Shown: positions 44,037 through 53,004, numbered from the stretch's first letter. The stretch is DNA of 64,000 nucleotides from an uncultured Poribacteria bacterium (GCA_951828515.1 OX639992.1:4504217-4568216), one strand, 5' to 3'. Numbers and translations: made by a program. Notes: a model not told the origin generated them from the sequence alone.

Positions 44037-45029
44037 TTATTGCTCCTTCGGTTTCATCAAAAACCCTGACGCGCCTATGGGTAGACAGTAAAGTAGAATT
44101 AGAATGTGCAAACTAAATCCGGTAACAGTGGCAGTCTCTATAGATGTGCCGAAATGGTTTAGCAACCAGACGAACGGGAACTCTGTTGTTCCAAAGTTAC
44201 CGACGGTTTGAACGGGCAACAGGTTAAAGACGTTGGTAAATGCGAGCGCAAATAGTACTTCGGTCATCGGGATCTCAACGCCCATCTCGGCGACGAGGTA
44301 GCATTGAAAGCCGAAACGGATGACGAGACACAGGACGGAATATGCCCAGACCTCCAAAAACCGCCGATTCGATCGGAACGTCGTGAGTTCCTGAAGCACT
44401 GCCAATACCTTATCGACCGCCCACGAAATCGGGCGTTTTTCAAGGGCTAATAGAGGCGCGGCACACCGTTCTGCGAACCTCATACAGGCTCGCGGAGCAG
44501 CGTAGACGAAAACCACCACAGCCATCAAACCGCCGCCCATCAGCAGCGGTATGAGATAGAGAACCGTCCCAGAGAACGTGTCTCGAAGCGCAGTGCGCAG
44601 TAGCCATGCAGTCGCAACCACCAAACCTATGAGTAACACCAAATCAATCAGGCTTGCTACGAGTAGTGAAGCGACACCCTGCGTCGCATCTACCTTCTGA
44701 CGACGTTGCATCAGATAGACATAAGAGACATCGCCTGTCCGCATCGGGAGGATATTGCCCCAGAAGGTATGCATCGCTAAGATCGGGAAGACCTGATGGA
44801 CACCACTATCGAGGTTGAGCAGTGCCCGAAACCGTAGGGCTTTCGCTAAGACTAATAAACAATAGCATCCGAACCCAATTAAGAGTGCCCCTATTGACAA
44901 TCGGCTTAAGGTTTTTGGTATCTCTTGGATGTCAATTTCTTTTAAAAGGAAGTAAGCTATAACGACTGCTAAGACTGTCGGCAAGCCGATTTTGGTAACC
45001 CATTGAAGTTGCTTTTTGTCCAAAGGCAC
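44037..45029 (-). CDS. Lysylphosphatidylglycerol synthase TM-region (AglD/UPF0104) membrane protein
   Basis: A 330-residue integral membrane protein with about seven to eight hydrophobic helices, starting at IGLPTVLAVVIAYFLL. It carries the family's signature WGNILPMRTGDVSYVYLM and NVFNLLPVQTVGNFGTTEFP segments. The family covers the flippase part of MprF and many stand-alone proteins; these are thought to move lipids or glycolipids across membranes. The lysyltransferase domain is absent. It lies one base from the amidohydrolase start, so the two form an operon, though no functional link is evident. Confidence 0.88.
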   Translation of the reverse strand: MPLDKKQLQWVTKIGLPTVLAVVIAYFLLKEIDIQEIPKTLSRLSIGALLIGFGCYCLLVLAKALRFRALLNLDSGVHQVFPILAMHTFWGNILPMRTGDVSYVYLMQRRQKVDATQGVASLLVASLIDLVLLIGLVVATAWLLRTALRDTFSGTVLYLIPLLMGGGLMAVVVFVYAAPRACMRFAERCAAPLLALEKRPISWAVDKVLAVLQELTTFRSNRRFLEVWAYSVLCLVIRFGFQCYLVAEMGVEIPMTEVLFALAFTNVFNLLPVQTVGNFGTTEFPFVWLLNHFGTSIETATVTGFSLHILILLYCLPIGASGFLMKPKEQ

Positions 45030-45067
45030 GCTCGCTGTGTATTACGGATGTTCTCTATTTAAAGGAT

Positions 45068-45226
45068 ATGTATTATGGTATATGTCTGGGATTTAATTGT
45101 CAAGCAGAAATGGCAATCAAGAGTCATTTGTAGGGGCATGTCTTGTGCGTGCGGGTGTATGTATTATGGTATATGTCTGGGATTTAGTTGTAGGGGCAGG
45201 TCTTGTGCCTGCCCGTGTGGGAATCG
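45068..45226. repeat. Direct repeat and GTAGGGGCAGG palindromes upstream of the MFS gene
   Basis: The phrase ATGTATTATGGTATATGTCT with GGGATTTA lies at about 45068 and again at about 45160, each followed by a GTAGGGGCAKGTCTTGTGC palindromic word (about 45131 and 45190). A third copy of the palindrome lies at 9853-9880. The unit is therefore a 90-bp duplication containing an interspersed palindrome. Confidence 0.7.
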
Positions 45227-45318
45227 CGTTTAATGAAAAAAGATTTGCTTTTTCGGTGGATGTATTCTACAATACACATTATCTTAACTTCATAGAAAAG
45301 CGGTACTCATTTCGCCTC

Positions 45319-46545
45319 ATGGAAAACCCTCAAAATCCTTCTAAAGCGTCCTCTCGGAAACAGTTCTATTTTTTGACGTTATCCCATACCGTCCTCGACT
45401 CCTACGCAACGCTTCTGTCACATCTACTGCCTCGCCTACTGGAAAAGTTAGCCACAGCCGCAACGCGGAACAGTTTAGCTGGCAACTTCATCTCGATTTA
45501 TAGCATCTTTAGTTCGCTCGGACAAATACTTTTCGGATGGCTGTCAGATCGGGTACGGTCAGTACATTTCCTAACATTTGGGGTCGGTTTTACTGCGATC
45601 GGTCTAAGTCTTTTATGGGTTGCGCCTTCGACGCGTTTCGTCTATCTGTTGTTAGCGATAGGTGGACTCGGCATTGCTGCTTTCCATCCACAAGCGACGA
45701 CGTACGCTGGCGCGCTCGCCGCAGAAGGTAGAGGTATGGGAACCTCCATTTTTCTTACAGGTGGTAACATCGGGCGGGCACTCGGTCCGTTGGTGCTGAT
45801 GTACATTCCCTACAATTTCGGCTTACAATACTTGGTGTGGGAGATGATACCAGGGGTGCTTTTAGCGTTATTCGTGCCGAAAGTACTGAAATTCGAGAAG
45901 ACACTGGATCTCACCGTTACGCCGCGTGGAAGGTTAGACGAGGAACCGAGACCACAAGAACCGTTTTGGACTGTCGCCCGTCCGCATCTTCTACCACTCA
46001 CTGTGCTATTTATTATTGCGGCACTCCGAACCGTCACAGCAGTCGGGTTGGAAAATTTCCTATCTATCTATCTGGATGACCAAAATTATTCGGACCAGAT
46101 GCGGTCGCTCGTCATTGCCCTTTTCATCTTCGCAGGTTCTATGGGGATCATGTCGAGTGGTTGGCTCATCACCCGGGTGAATACCTACGTTCTGTTGTTG
46201 GTTTCACTCCTCGGATCACCGCCACTTCTCTATGCCTCATTACACTCTGATGGACTTAGTTTCCTTGTATTCCTCTTTTTAGGCAATGTAGTGCTCTCAA
46301 GTTCAATCACGGTTAACATCATCTTAGCACAGATAATCCTGCGCGGGCATGAAAACATTGCATCGAGTTTTATGATGGGTGCAGCGTGGGGTGTCGGCGG
46401 GTTACTGAATAAATTCGTCGGTGTTCTGGGAGATCAATACGGTTTGCCCATCGTGCTTGATGGGTTAGTGATGATTCCGGTGGTCTTGGCACCGCTCCTG
46501 ATTTTGCTACGCGATCAACCAAACTTGTCGAGACCGAACGTTTAG
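45319..46545 (+). CDS. MFS transporter (fosmidomycin-resistance-like)
   Basis: A 408-residue membrane protein with about twelve helices in two halves. The cytoplasmic loop motif GQILFGWLSDRVRS lies between helices 2 and 3, as usual for the major facilitator superfamily. The start LTLSHTVLDSYATLLSHLLPRLLEKL resembles the Fsr branch of efflux proteins. The start at 45319 is the first plausible ATG in front of the first helix; there is no good ribosome-binding site, and the longer frame to 45097 runs through repeats. The stop overlaps the stop of the converging PorV-like gene by four bases. Substrate unknown; efflux of a small molecule is likely. Confidence 0.85.
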   Translation: MENPQNPSKASSRKQFYFLTLSHTVLDSYATLLSHLLPRLLEKLATAATRNSLAGNFISIYSIFSSLGQILFGWLSDRVRSVHFLTFGVGFTAIGLSLLWVAPSTRFVYLLLAIGGLGIAAFHPQATTYAGALAAEGRGMGTSIFLTGGNIGRALGPLVLMYIPYNFGLQYLVWEMIPGVLLALFVPKVLKFEKTLDLTVTPRGRLDEEPRPQEPFWTVARPHLLPLTVLFIIAALRTVTAVGLENFLSIYLDDQNYSDQMRSLVIALFIFAGSMGIMSSGWLITRVNTYVLLLVSLLGSPPLLYASLHSDGLSFLVFLFLGNVVLSSSITVNIILAQIILRGHENIASSFMMGAAWGVGGLLNKFVGVLGDQYGLPIVLDGLVMIPVVLAPLLILLRDQPNLSRPNV

Positions 46546-47639
46546 AAGTGCCACAACAGACTCAGAAAGTGCGTGCTGATGAGGTCGCCGAGGAGGAGGG
46601 CGTAATCGAGTCGAAATTGACTGACCTCAATGCCGATTCCGCTTGTAACGCGATTGTCACGATAACCGACACGGAGTGCCAAGGGTTCGCTGATACGATA
46701 CTCTATACCGATATGCATTTGCCCGCCGTAACGCTGCTGCCACTGATAAGAAACAATCATCTCTCGGTTGAAAAGGTGAGTGTTCGTATACGCCACACCG
46801 ATATTCCAATTCGCAGGAATCGATTCTTTCGGGGCAGATAACGTATTCCACGTTAAAGTCGTTTTTGAGATGTCCTGAAGATTCACGCCAAAGGCGAGAC
46901 TACCGAAGTTCTCTAACGCGAAAAGCGCATTGAAATCCGGCAAACGGACGAGAAATCCCGCATCAAAGCCGTATCCCCAACTCCCATAATTATATGTATC
47001 AAGATCTCCGCCGTTCAGGCGCTGTGTAATCAGTTTGGTGTTTACCCCAAGCATAAATTCTGGTGGCTGTGAATCTCTTCCGAAATTATCCCACCACGAC
47101 TGACTCACGACCCAACGCGTGGCAAGCGTCAGAATATAAGCGTTTTCGCTGTCGTTCAGGTAACCCGCTGGAATGAAGTCGGATTCTCTGGGGCGGTTTT
47201 TCGCCAGGTTGCGTCGTGCCTCTGGCGTAATATTCGGATCGAACGCTGGAACGAGTGGATAGATAGGAATATCGTCTACGCCTGCGCGAAGCCATGATAG
47301 TCCAAGGTTGAGTCTCGACAAGATTTGTGTTGTGCCACCGATATAGTTGAACGCGCCTAATCCGGAACGCCGTGCGGCGTGCATCAGACAGAGTTGATAA
47401 TTATCAGGGATCCCCGCAATGCCAGCAGGATTCCAATAGGCAGCAGTTGCGTCGTCAGCAATGCTCACGTAGGCACCGCCCAATCCGAGTGCTCTGCCGC
47501 CAACACCGTTCGTCAAGAAATCACCGGCGTAGTTTTCGGCGGAGGCAGGCAACACAGCGGTTCCTATCCATCCGATTAACACCACTACAAAACAGATAAT
47601 ATTCGCAGTATTAGGTTTTTGTTGTTGCAATTTGATCAA
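46542..47639 (-). CDS. PorV/PorQ-like (UPF0164) outer-membrane protein
   Basis: About 365 residues starting at a TTG (47639) with AAGGA about eleven bases upstream. A signal peptide follows (IICFVVVLIGWIGTAVLPASA), then YAGDFLTNGVGGRALGLGGAYVSIADDATAAYWNPAGIAGI, the hallmark start of PorV/UPF0164 and FadL-like barrels. Later segments alternate polar and aromatic residues and end in an aromatic Phe, as in outer-membrane beta-barrels. In bacteria with type IX-like secretion PorV carries C-terminal-tagged cargo; the LRR protein at 19310 has such a tail, so a link is possible. A longer frame to 47693 reaches into a MITE and is unlikely to be the real start. Confidence 0.85.
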   Translation of the reverse strand: MIKLQQQKPNTANIICFVVVLIGWIGTAVLPASAENYAGDFLTNGVGGRALGLGGAYVSIADDATAAYWNPAGIAGIPDNYQLCLMHAARRSGLGAFNYIGGTTQILSRLNLGLSWLRAGVDDIPIYPLVPAFDPNITPEARRNLAKNRPRESDFIPAGYLNDSENAYILTLATRWVVSQSWWDNFGRDSQPPEFMLGVNTKLITQRLNGGDLDTYNYGSWGYGFDAGFLVRLPDFNALFALENFGSLAFGVNLQDISKTTLTWNTLSAPKESIPANWNIGVAYTNTHLFNREMIVSYQWQQRYGGQMHIGIEYRISEPLALRVGYRDNRVTSGIGIEVSQFRLDYALLLGDLISTHFLSLLWHF

Positions 47640-47660
47640 TGGCTTCTCTTTCCTTGGAAC

Positions 47661-47775
47661 TATAGTAAAACCCGAAAATAAATGGACACACAAAATTTGG
47701 TACTTCCCACTCGCTGGCGAGGTTTCCTAACCTCGCCATATTGTAGAGTGTAAACTTAATTGTGGACTTTACTAC
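47661..47775. repeat. MITE-like element, copy D
   Basis: Left end TATAGTAAAACCCGAAAATA, hairpin GGCGAGGTTTCCTAACCTCGCC, GAGTGTAAACTTAATTGTGG and right end ACTTTACTAC. The right terminus has lost the last bases. It lies just upstream of the PorV-like gene and downstream of the second PhyH gene. Confidence 0.85.
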
Positions 47776-47819
47776 ATTATGCTTTGTGAACGGACCCACG
47801 AAGTGTACCTACTACCTTG

Positions 47820-48716
47820 CTACACAATAGGATCTATAGGACGTTTATCGCCGCTCACTCTATTCAAATCGAACGCATCCCAATAATACTGATATTCCGC
47901 GGAAGCCCAGTCCTTGTAAATTTCGTCCCACGCCAACCGATTGAAATGCGGTAAAAGCGATCCATCTGTGACGGGCTTGGTGCCTCCCTGATAGCGATAA
48001 TCCACAGAGAGACGTATCCGATCCGAAGTCTGATTCGGCATTCCCTTGTGAACGGCGTGGCTATGAAAGAAGAGTGCATCGCCAATCTCGTAATCACCGG
48101 CGACCCAGTAGAGCCCATCCGCTTCTAAAGGTCCTGTATCGATACCGAGTCCGCCTGCGCCGAACGCCGGTTTGACGGGATAAATACCCCTTCGATGCGA
48201 ACCAGAGAGCACTGACAGCCCGCCCAACTCCTCTGGACAGGGTCCAAGCGGTATCCATCCCGTATAGGTTTCCTCTGTCCCTCGGATATGGATGAAATCT
48301 TGATGGGCAGGCGTTGTGTATTTTGTGTTCTCTGGGAACATAATTCTTCCAATATTCCGCGGATGCACGAGCGTCTTTTCACCGAAGAGTTTGTCACACA
48401 CATCCAAGATCGCCGGATGGTGCGCAAACGCATGGAAGGACTCCAAGCATTGGAACGCATCCAAGACGGGCCAATAGCCGTCATCACCTTCCATGAAGGG
48501 ACCGCCGATGCGGATACCGTCCATCAGTGCCTCACCCCCCTGTGCCCATCCGTGTTGATGGCAGATATCCAAGAAATCTCGACGCAGTCCGTAAATAGAA
48601 TCGGTATCAATTAAGCCACGAAAAAAGAGATAACCGTCCTGCTGTGCGCGCGCCCGGAGTTTTTCAGGTTGATCTAAGAGTTCATTTGAAACAAAAAAGG
48701 GTTCGATTCTTGCCAT
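47820..48716 (-). CDS. Phytanoyl-CoA dioxygenase (PhyH) family protein
   Basis: A 298-residue Fe(II)/2-oxoglutarate oxygenase candidate. The iron ligands His-x-Asp are in TPAHQDFIH, and the distal His lies in HSHAVHKGMPNQTSDRIRLSVDYRY with the cofactor-binding Arg. ATG at 48716 has AAGGAG six bases upstream; the longer frame to 48842 has none. The fold core is complete. No signal peptide. It shares the family but little close sequence with the PhyH protein at 5795, so the two probably act on different substrates. Substrate unknown. Confidence 0.9.
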   Translation of the reverse strand: MARIEPFFVSNELLDQPEKLRARAQQDGYLFFRGLIDTDSIYGLRRDFLDICHQHGWAQGGEALMDGIRIGGPFMEGDDGYWPVLDAFQCLESFHAFAHHPAILDVCDKLFGEKTLVHPRNIGRIMFPENTKYTTPAHQDFIHIRGTEETYTGWIPLGPCPEELGGLSVLSGSHRRGIYPVKPAFGAGGLGIDTGPLEADGLYWVAGDYEIGDALFFHSHAVHKGMPNQTSDRIRLSVDYRYQGGTKPVTDGSLLPHFNRLAWDEIYKDWASAEYQYYWDAFDLNRVSGDKRPIDPIV

Positions 48717-49067
48717 AATTCGCTCCTTGCTTGTGAACATCGCAGTGTTCTCATGTCGGAAAATATTAAAGATATTATACCAACAAAAGGTGGAGGTGTC
48801 AATTGCGTTGTTAGTTTTCAGGTTTCGGTTGTCAGCGTTCAATGAACTCGCGGTTGTCTGTTTTCACACTTTTCGTTGCAAATCGCTTCCGTTTTCTTCA
48901 AGGAAATATATATGCAGAAGTCGTTATTCAGAGATCCTTCTACGGGAGACCCATCACCCCAATATTTTTACCCGTTATTTTCAAAATGTGCTACAATTTG
49001 ACGGAATACAAGTGAAATACGAGGCAGCAAACTTCGTTAGCGACAGTTTTAATTGGGGAGGGACCTC
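48717..49067. other. Divergent gap with a possible extended -10 promoter
   Basis: About 350 bp between divergent genes. On the plus strand TGCTACAAT at 48989-48997 looks like an extended -10 box for the enolase-superfamily gene; no clear -35 is seen. A short GAGATCCTTCTACGGGAGAC repeat word lies near 48930. No gene is supported. Confidence 0.4.
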
Positions 49068-50249
49068 ATGCTTAGCATCAAACATCTCGAAACGATTCCC
49101 TTGAACGTGCCTTTCTATCACGAGCGAGTCAGCAAACACATGCACCGTGCCTTGACACACGGCGAGCGTGTCCACGTTTACCGGGTCGAACTCAGTAATG
49201 GCGTTGTCGGATACGGCGAAAATTTAGCAGACGAATCGGCGAACATTGAGCAAGTCATCGGACAGAACGCGTTTGCATGTATGAACGATGACAGCATCGG
49301 GTTCGGTATCCAGATGTCGCTTTTCGACGCGGTCGGCAAATCCGTAGATGTGCCAATCTATCAACTCATCGGACCCAAGGTTCGTGAGAGGTGTCCTATT
49401 TCGTGGTGGGACATTGATATGCCGCCAGAAGACTGGGTTGCGGAAGTCGAAGAATCGGTCAAACGGGGTTACACGTCTGCGAAACTGAAGGCGCGTCCGT
49501 GGCGTGACATCTTCGCACAGGTGAACGCTGTCGGGGATGCCGTGCCAGCAGACTATCGACTCGATATTGATTTCAACGGGTTCCTGCGGACTGCAGATAA
49601 CGCGATCCCCGTGTTGCAACAATTAGATGAACACCCAAACGTCGCTATTTACGAAAGTCCATACTATCTCGGCACGGATGTAGAGGGGGCCGCGAGGTTG
49701 CAAACGGCTGTGCAAAAACGGATCGTCGAGCATTTCAACGAATCGTGTTTGCATGCGCGCTGTTGCGGTGGGTTCGTTGTCGGCGGTGGTATGAACTCGC
49801 TCCTGCGGACCAATGCACTCTGTGCCTCGTTTGAACAACCTTATTGGCTCCAGATGGTCGGGACCGGTATCACAACGGCATATTCAGTGCATCTCGGCGC
49901 GGTCTTATCGCAAGCGGAATTGCCAGCGATTACGTGTCACGAGTTGTGGGAATCGGATCTGCTCGAAACGCGGCTCGCTGTGGTTGATGGCACAATTCAG
50001 GTTTCGGACGCACCGGGATTGGGAATCACGGTGGATGAGGCGGCACTCTCAACATATCGCGTCGATGCCGCTACGCCGACACCGCAGCAACTTTTCCGTG
50101 AAAGTGAATATACCTGTAGGGTACGGATCCCAGACGGCAGTGACGGAGAAACCGTTCACGATTTTCGAGATGAGGCTGTTTATTATCCCGCGTTCAGTGA
50201 GGGAGAGTATCCAGGGTTCGTGCCGGGGGTTTGGATGGAAGTGGTTTGA
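49068..50249 (+). CDS. Enolase-superfamily protein (mandelate racemase/muconate lactonizing type), second copy
   Basis: A 393-residue protein starting MLSIKHLETIPLNVPFYHERV. The lysine motif is AKLKARPW, and metal acids are suggested in LDIDFNGF (Asp), AIYESPYY (Glu) and RIVEHFN (Glu). The usual E-D/Q-P signature is E-S-P here. GGGGAGG lies about six bases before the ATG at 49068; the TTG at 49053 is too early. Function is probably on a sugar acid or related carboxylate. The gene stands alone on the plus strand between a PhyH gene and the HicAB pair. It differs clearly from the protein at 12776. Confidence 0.87.
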   Translation: MLSIKHLETIPLNVPFYHERVSKHMHRALTHGERVHVYRVELSNGVVGYGENLADESANIEQVIGQNAFACMNDDSIGFGIQMSLFDAVGKSVDVPIYQLIGPKVRERCPISWWDIDMPPEDWVAEVEESVKRGYTSAKLKARPWRDIFAQVNAVGDAVPADYRLDIDFNGFLRTADNAIPVLQQLDEHPNVAIYESPYYLGTDVEGAARLQTAVQKRIVEHFNESCLHARCCGGFVVGGGMNSLLRTNALCASFEQPYWLQMVGTGITTAYSVHLGAVLSQAELPAITCHELWESDLLETRLAVVDGTIQVSDAPGLGITVDEAALSTYRVDAATPTPQQLFRESEYTCRVRIPDGSDGETVHDFRDEAVYYPAFSEGEYPGFVPGVWMEVV

Positions 50250-50346
50250 GGCTTTGCCGAATATAACGTCCAGTTCTTAAGTTCCTCGGATCGGTTCACA
50301 ACATAGTTGACTTCAGGATTTACGGGACCTTGGGTTCCGAATGTTC

Positions 50347-50676
50347 TCATTGACCTGTGGCTTGATCCAATATCGAGGCAACAAGTTCAGAGAGACTCAT
50401 GCCTTCTGCCGCTGCACGTTTGGACAGTTGTATATGAACATCGGTGGGAACCTGTTGAACCCACGTTGGCGATGAACCCGGCTCAGGTATTTCCTGTCCA
50501 TCTTCTGCTGCAGCCTCAATCCAGCACTGTAGGGCATCCTTTCCATTTTCAATGGCTTCTTCAAGCGTCTCGCCATCGGACATACAACCCGGAAGGTCCG
50601 GAAACTCGATTAAATAACCGCCCCCTTCTTCTGGTAGTAAGACGCGTGTCATGAATGGATATATCAGTTTTTGCAT
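50347..50676 (-). CDS. hicB: HicB-family antitoxin
   Basis: A 109-residue protein. The N-terminal HicB partial RNase H-like fold reads YPFMTRVLLPEEGGGYLIEFPDLPGCMSDGETLEEAIENGKDAL. The C-terminal part, VPTDVHIQLSKRAAAEGMSLSELVASIL, is a ribbon-helix-helix DNA-binding domain. It neutralises HicA and represses its own operon. It follows hicA by 15 bp on the same strand, the normal order. AAGGAGAAGAATCG precedes the ATG. Confidence 0.93.
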   Translation of the reverse strand: MQKLIYPFMTRVLLPEEGGGYLIEFPDLPGCMSDGETLEEAIENGKDALQCWIEAAAEDGQEIPEPGSSPTWVQQVPTDVHIQLSKRAAAEGMSLSELVASILDQATGQ

Positions 50677-50691
50677 CGATTCTTCTCCTTT

Positions 50692-50955
50692 CTACTCATT
50701 ATCGGCTAAGATCCTTTCAATCATCCGCACAAGTTTCCGAATATAGACAGACTTTATCGGACGACGGGCGGGAATGCTCAAATTCTGATGCGATGCGTGC
50801 AGGAGGGTGACATGACTTCCGCCACCTCGCGGGCGTCGTATTGAAAACCCATATCGTTTTGCCAACGTCTCAACATCAGAAAGCTTCCAGTTGCCACTCG
50901 GATTGTTCTTCATCCTTTTGAAGAGTTTATCAGAGCGTCGTCTTTGAGCAGCCAT
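50692..50955 (-). CDS. hicA: HicA-family mRNA interferase toxin
   Basis: An 87-residue dsRBD-like toxin. The core has VETLAKRYGFSIRRPRGGGSHVTLLH, where the His in GSHV is the catalytic residue of the family, and IPARRPIKSVYIRKLVRMI. The N-terminal ~20 residues before the core are longer than usual; a shorter version could start at Met15. AAGGAACAGTGCTCA lies before the first ATG. It cleaves mRNA when not bound by HicB. Confidence 0.92.
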   Translation of the reverse strand: MAAQRRRSDKLFKRMKNNPSGNWKLSDVETLAKRYGFSIRRPRGGGSHVTLLHASHQNLSIPARRPIKSVYIRKLVRMIERILADNE

Positions 50956-50997
50956 TGAGCACTGTTCCTTATTTTTTCTCTCTTGTTGCTAAAATGC

Positions 50998-51912
50998 TTA
51001 GGCGTTTTCGGTGTCTTGTGCAAAATAATCGGAATCTACGCGTTTGATTTCGTAAGTTTTCTCTACGGAAACGCCGACATCGTGATCAATCATCAACTGC
51101 GCAAGCTGGTGTCCGTCAATAAGAATGACCTTTGAATCCCTTGAGTCAATTGCTGATATGTACTCCTGTGCCCTGTTAGAAAACTTTGATGTTGTGATGA
51201 AAATCCCCTTACGTGCACGTTTTCCTTGTAATGCTCCCACAAAGTCTCGAACCGGTGGTTCACCTATATTGTTTCCCCATCGTTTTGCTTGAACGTAAAT
51301 TACATCAAGTCCGAGTCTATCTTCGTTAATGATACCGTCAATACCACCGTCCCCACTGCGTCCTACAGCTTGGGCATCTTCGCGCGAACCGCCGTACCCC
51401 ATTGCCACCAGTAAATCAATAACTAATTTTTCAAAAAAAACTGGAGTGTTCTCGCTAATCTTCTGTAGTAATTCTACTGCCAATTCTTTTCTGATTTGCT
51501 GGTAATTTTCTTTAATCAATTCTTCTGGAACAGGACCGAGATCAGAATTTAAATCGGGTTTGAGAGATGTTAAATGTATATTCTTAGCGAGCACGTAAGG
51601 TTTACCTCTTCCTCCTGGCTGTTCTAATTTTCCCTCTTTAGAAAGTTCTCGAAGAGCAGGGAAAACCAACGCATCACCCCAAACAGTCTCTGTGGAATTC
51701 GCTTCTACGTGCGACTTATATTTAGCATTTACCTGCTCATCAGAGAGTTGAAACTCCTTTGCTAATATAGCTGCCACCTCTCTATACCTAAAACCTTCAG
51801 GTGGAAAATCAATCTGAGGAACAGCTCTTTTTATCTCATCGTATGCTGGCAGTTGTATCTCATATACCTGCTTTGTAACTGGGTCACAAACCTTTCTCGT
51901 CGCAGTTTGCAT
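50998..51912 (-). CDS. Mrr-type restriction endonuclease
   Basis: A 304-residue protein. The N-terminal ~100 residues form an Mrr N-terminal winged-helix domain (FPALRELSKEGKLEQPG). The C-terminal nuclease has GYGGSREDAQAVGRSGDGGIDGIINEDRLGLDVIYVQAKRW, with Asp in GGIDG and Q-A-K as the PD-(D/E)xK site. The ATG at 51912 has AGAGGAA seven bases upstream; the longer frame to 51954 does not. Mrr enzymes cut DNA with modified bases and serve in defence against modified phage DNA or foreign methylation. It lies 42 bp upstream of hicA on the same strand, so the three form a small defence cluster. Confidence 0.92.
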   Translation of the reverse strand: MQTATRKVCDPVTKQVYEIQLPAYDEIKRAVPQIDFPPEGFRYREVAAILAKEFQLSDEQVNAKYKSHVEANSTETVWGDALVFPALRELSKEGKLEQPGGRGKPYVLAKNIHLTSLKPDLNSDLGPVPEELIKENYQQIRKELAVELLQKISENTPVFFEKLVIDLLVAMGYGGSREDAQAVGRSGDGGIDGIINEDRLGLDVIYVQAKRWGNNIGEPPVRDFVGALQGKRARKGIFITTSKFSNRAQEYISAIDSRDSKVILIDGHQLAQLMIDHDVGVSVEKTYEIKRVDSDYFAQDTENA

Positions 51913-52036
51913 AAAAATTCCTCTTTCTTGGATTCTAAAATATTTTGATAGCATAACACATTCAACCTATTTGTCAAGGGATACGTCGGGATTCGGAGAT
52001 ACTTCCTACAGGGGATATACGGGAAGTTGGGAAACC

Positions 52037-52810
52037 CTACTGGGACTGATACATCTCCTGTATCACGTCAAGCATATCAGGCGCATCAATAAGGTAGATG
52101 CTTTCTGCACGTTCTTGGAATTCGTCGGGAATGCCGTGTAGTGCCTCGGCAATCGGACCAGCGATAGCAGCAAGGGTATCGGAATCGCCACCGAGGGAGA
52201 TAGCGTTACGCACCGCGTCCTCATAACTCTCGGACGCCAGCGCACACGTTATCGCCTGTGGGACAGAACCTTGGCAGGTCACATCGAAAAAGTAGGAGGG
52301 ACGAATTTCGTCTACCGTTTGGCTCAAGTCATAGCCGTATTCGGAAGCGATGATCTGTCGGATATAATCGGGACCCTCGCCTTGAAGGGCAAGACAGATA
52401 GCGTGTGTCGTTGCGCGGGCACCTTTTATGCCTTCTGGGTGATTATGAGTGATCTCGGTCACTGTGTCGGAGGCGGAGAGTGCAGCACCGAGATCTGCGC
52501 TGTTCAGGAACGCCGCTGGAGAGACACGCATCGCCGCACCGTTTCCATAACTGGTATACGGTTCAGGTGGCTCGTCGTAGATCCACATACCGAAGTTCCC
52601 ACCGTAACCGCGATGTGGGTGCCGACGGCACCACGCCTGCATCGTCTCCGCGGGGGGTAGGTCCTGTAACAAAATATCGGCGACAGCGACAGTGCAGACC
52701 GAATCATCTGTGAAACGGCAGGAACCCGCGAAGAAAGGGAAGTTCTTGGTTTTGATTGGACTCGCCTCGTAGATAGAACCAGCGATGTCGCCTATAATTG
52801 CACCTAACAT
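52037..52810 (-). CDS. ADP-ribosylglycohydrolase family protein
   Basis: A 257-residue all-alpha hydrolase. The di-metal site is seen in SCRFTDDSVCTVAVADILL and in LGGDSDTLAAIAGPIAEALHG. This is the DraG/ARH fold, which removes ADP-ribose from proteins or nucleic acids. The ATG at 52810 has AAAGGAG six bases upstream; the longer frame to 52873 begins inside a MITE. No partner ADP-ribosyltransferase is seen nearby. It could reverse host modification, act in NAD metabolism, or protect from toxins; the sequence does not decide. Confidence 0.92.
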   Translation of the reverse strand: MLGAIIGDIAGSIYEASPIKTKNFPFFAGSCRFTDDSVCTVAVADILLQDLPPAETMQAWCRRHPHRGYGGNFGMWIYDEPPEPYTSYGNGAAMRVSPAAFLNSADLGAALSASDTVTEITHNHPEGIKGARATTHAICLALQGEGPDYIRQIIASEYGYDLSQTVDEIRPSYFFDVTCQGSVPQAITCALASESYEDAVRNAISLGGDSDTLAAIAGPIAEALHGIPDEFQERAESIYLIDAPDMLDVIQEMYQSQ

Positions 52811-52821
52811 ATTTGCTCCTT

Positions 52822-52938
52822 TATAGTAAAGCCCGAAAATACTTGCACGCTCTTGAAAACACAAAACCCACATTGCTGGCGAGGTTTCCTAACCTCGCCG
52901 CATTACAGAGTGTAAACTTAATTATGGGTTTTACTATA
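52822..52938. repeat. MITE-like element, copy E
   Basis: Left end TATAGTAAAGCCCGAAAATA, hairpin GGCGAGGTTTCCTAACCTCGCC and right end GGGTTTTACTATA, all in family order over 117 bp. The element begins only twelve bases upstream of the ADP-ribosylglycohydrolase start, so it forms the gene's immediate 5' region. Confidence 0.85.
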
Positions 52939-53004
52939 ATCCTAACGGACTGCTCATCGCGATTATACCATATCTGAACGAATCTGCCAAACGTGCTCAT
53001 ACAT

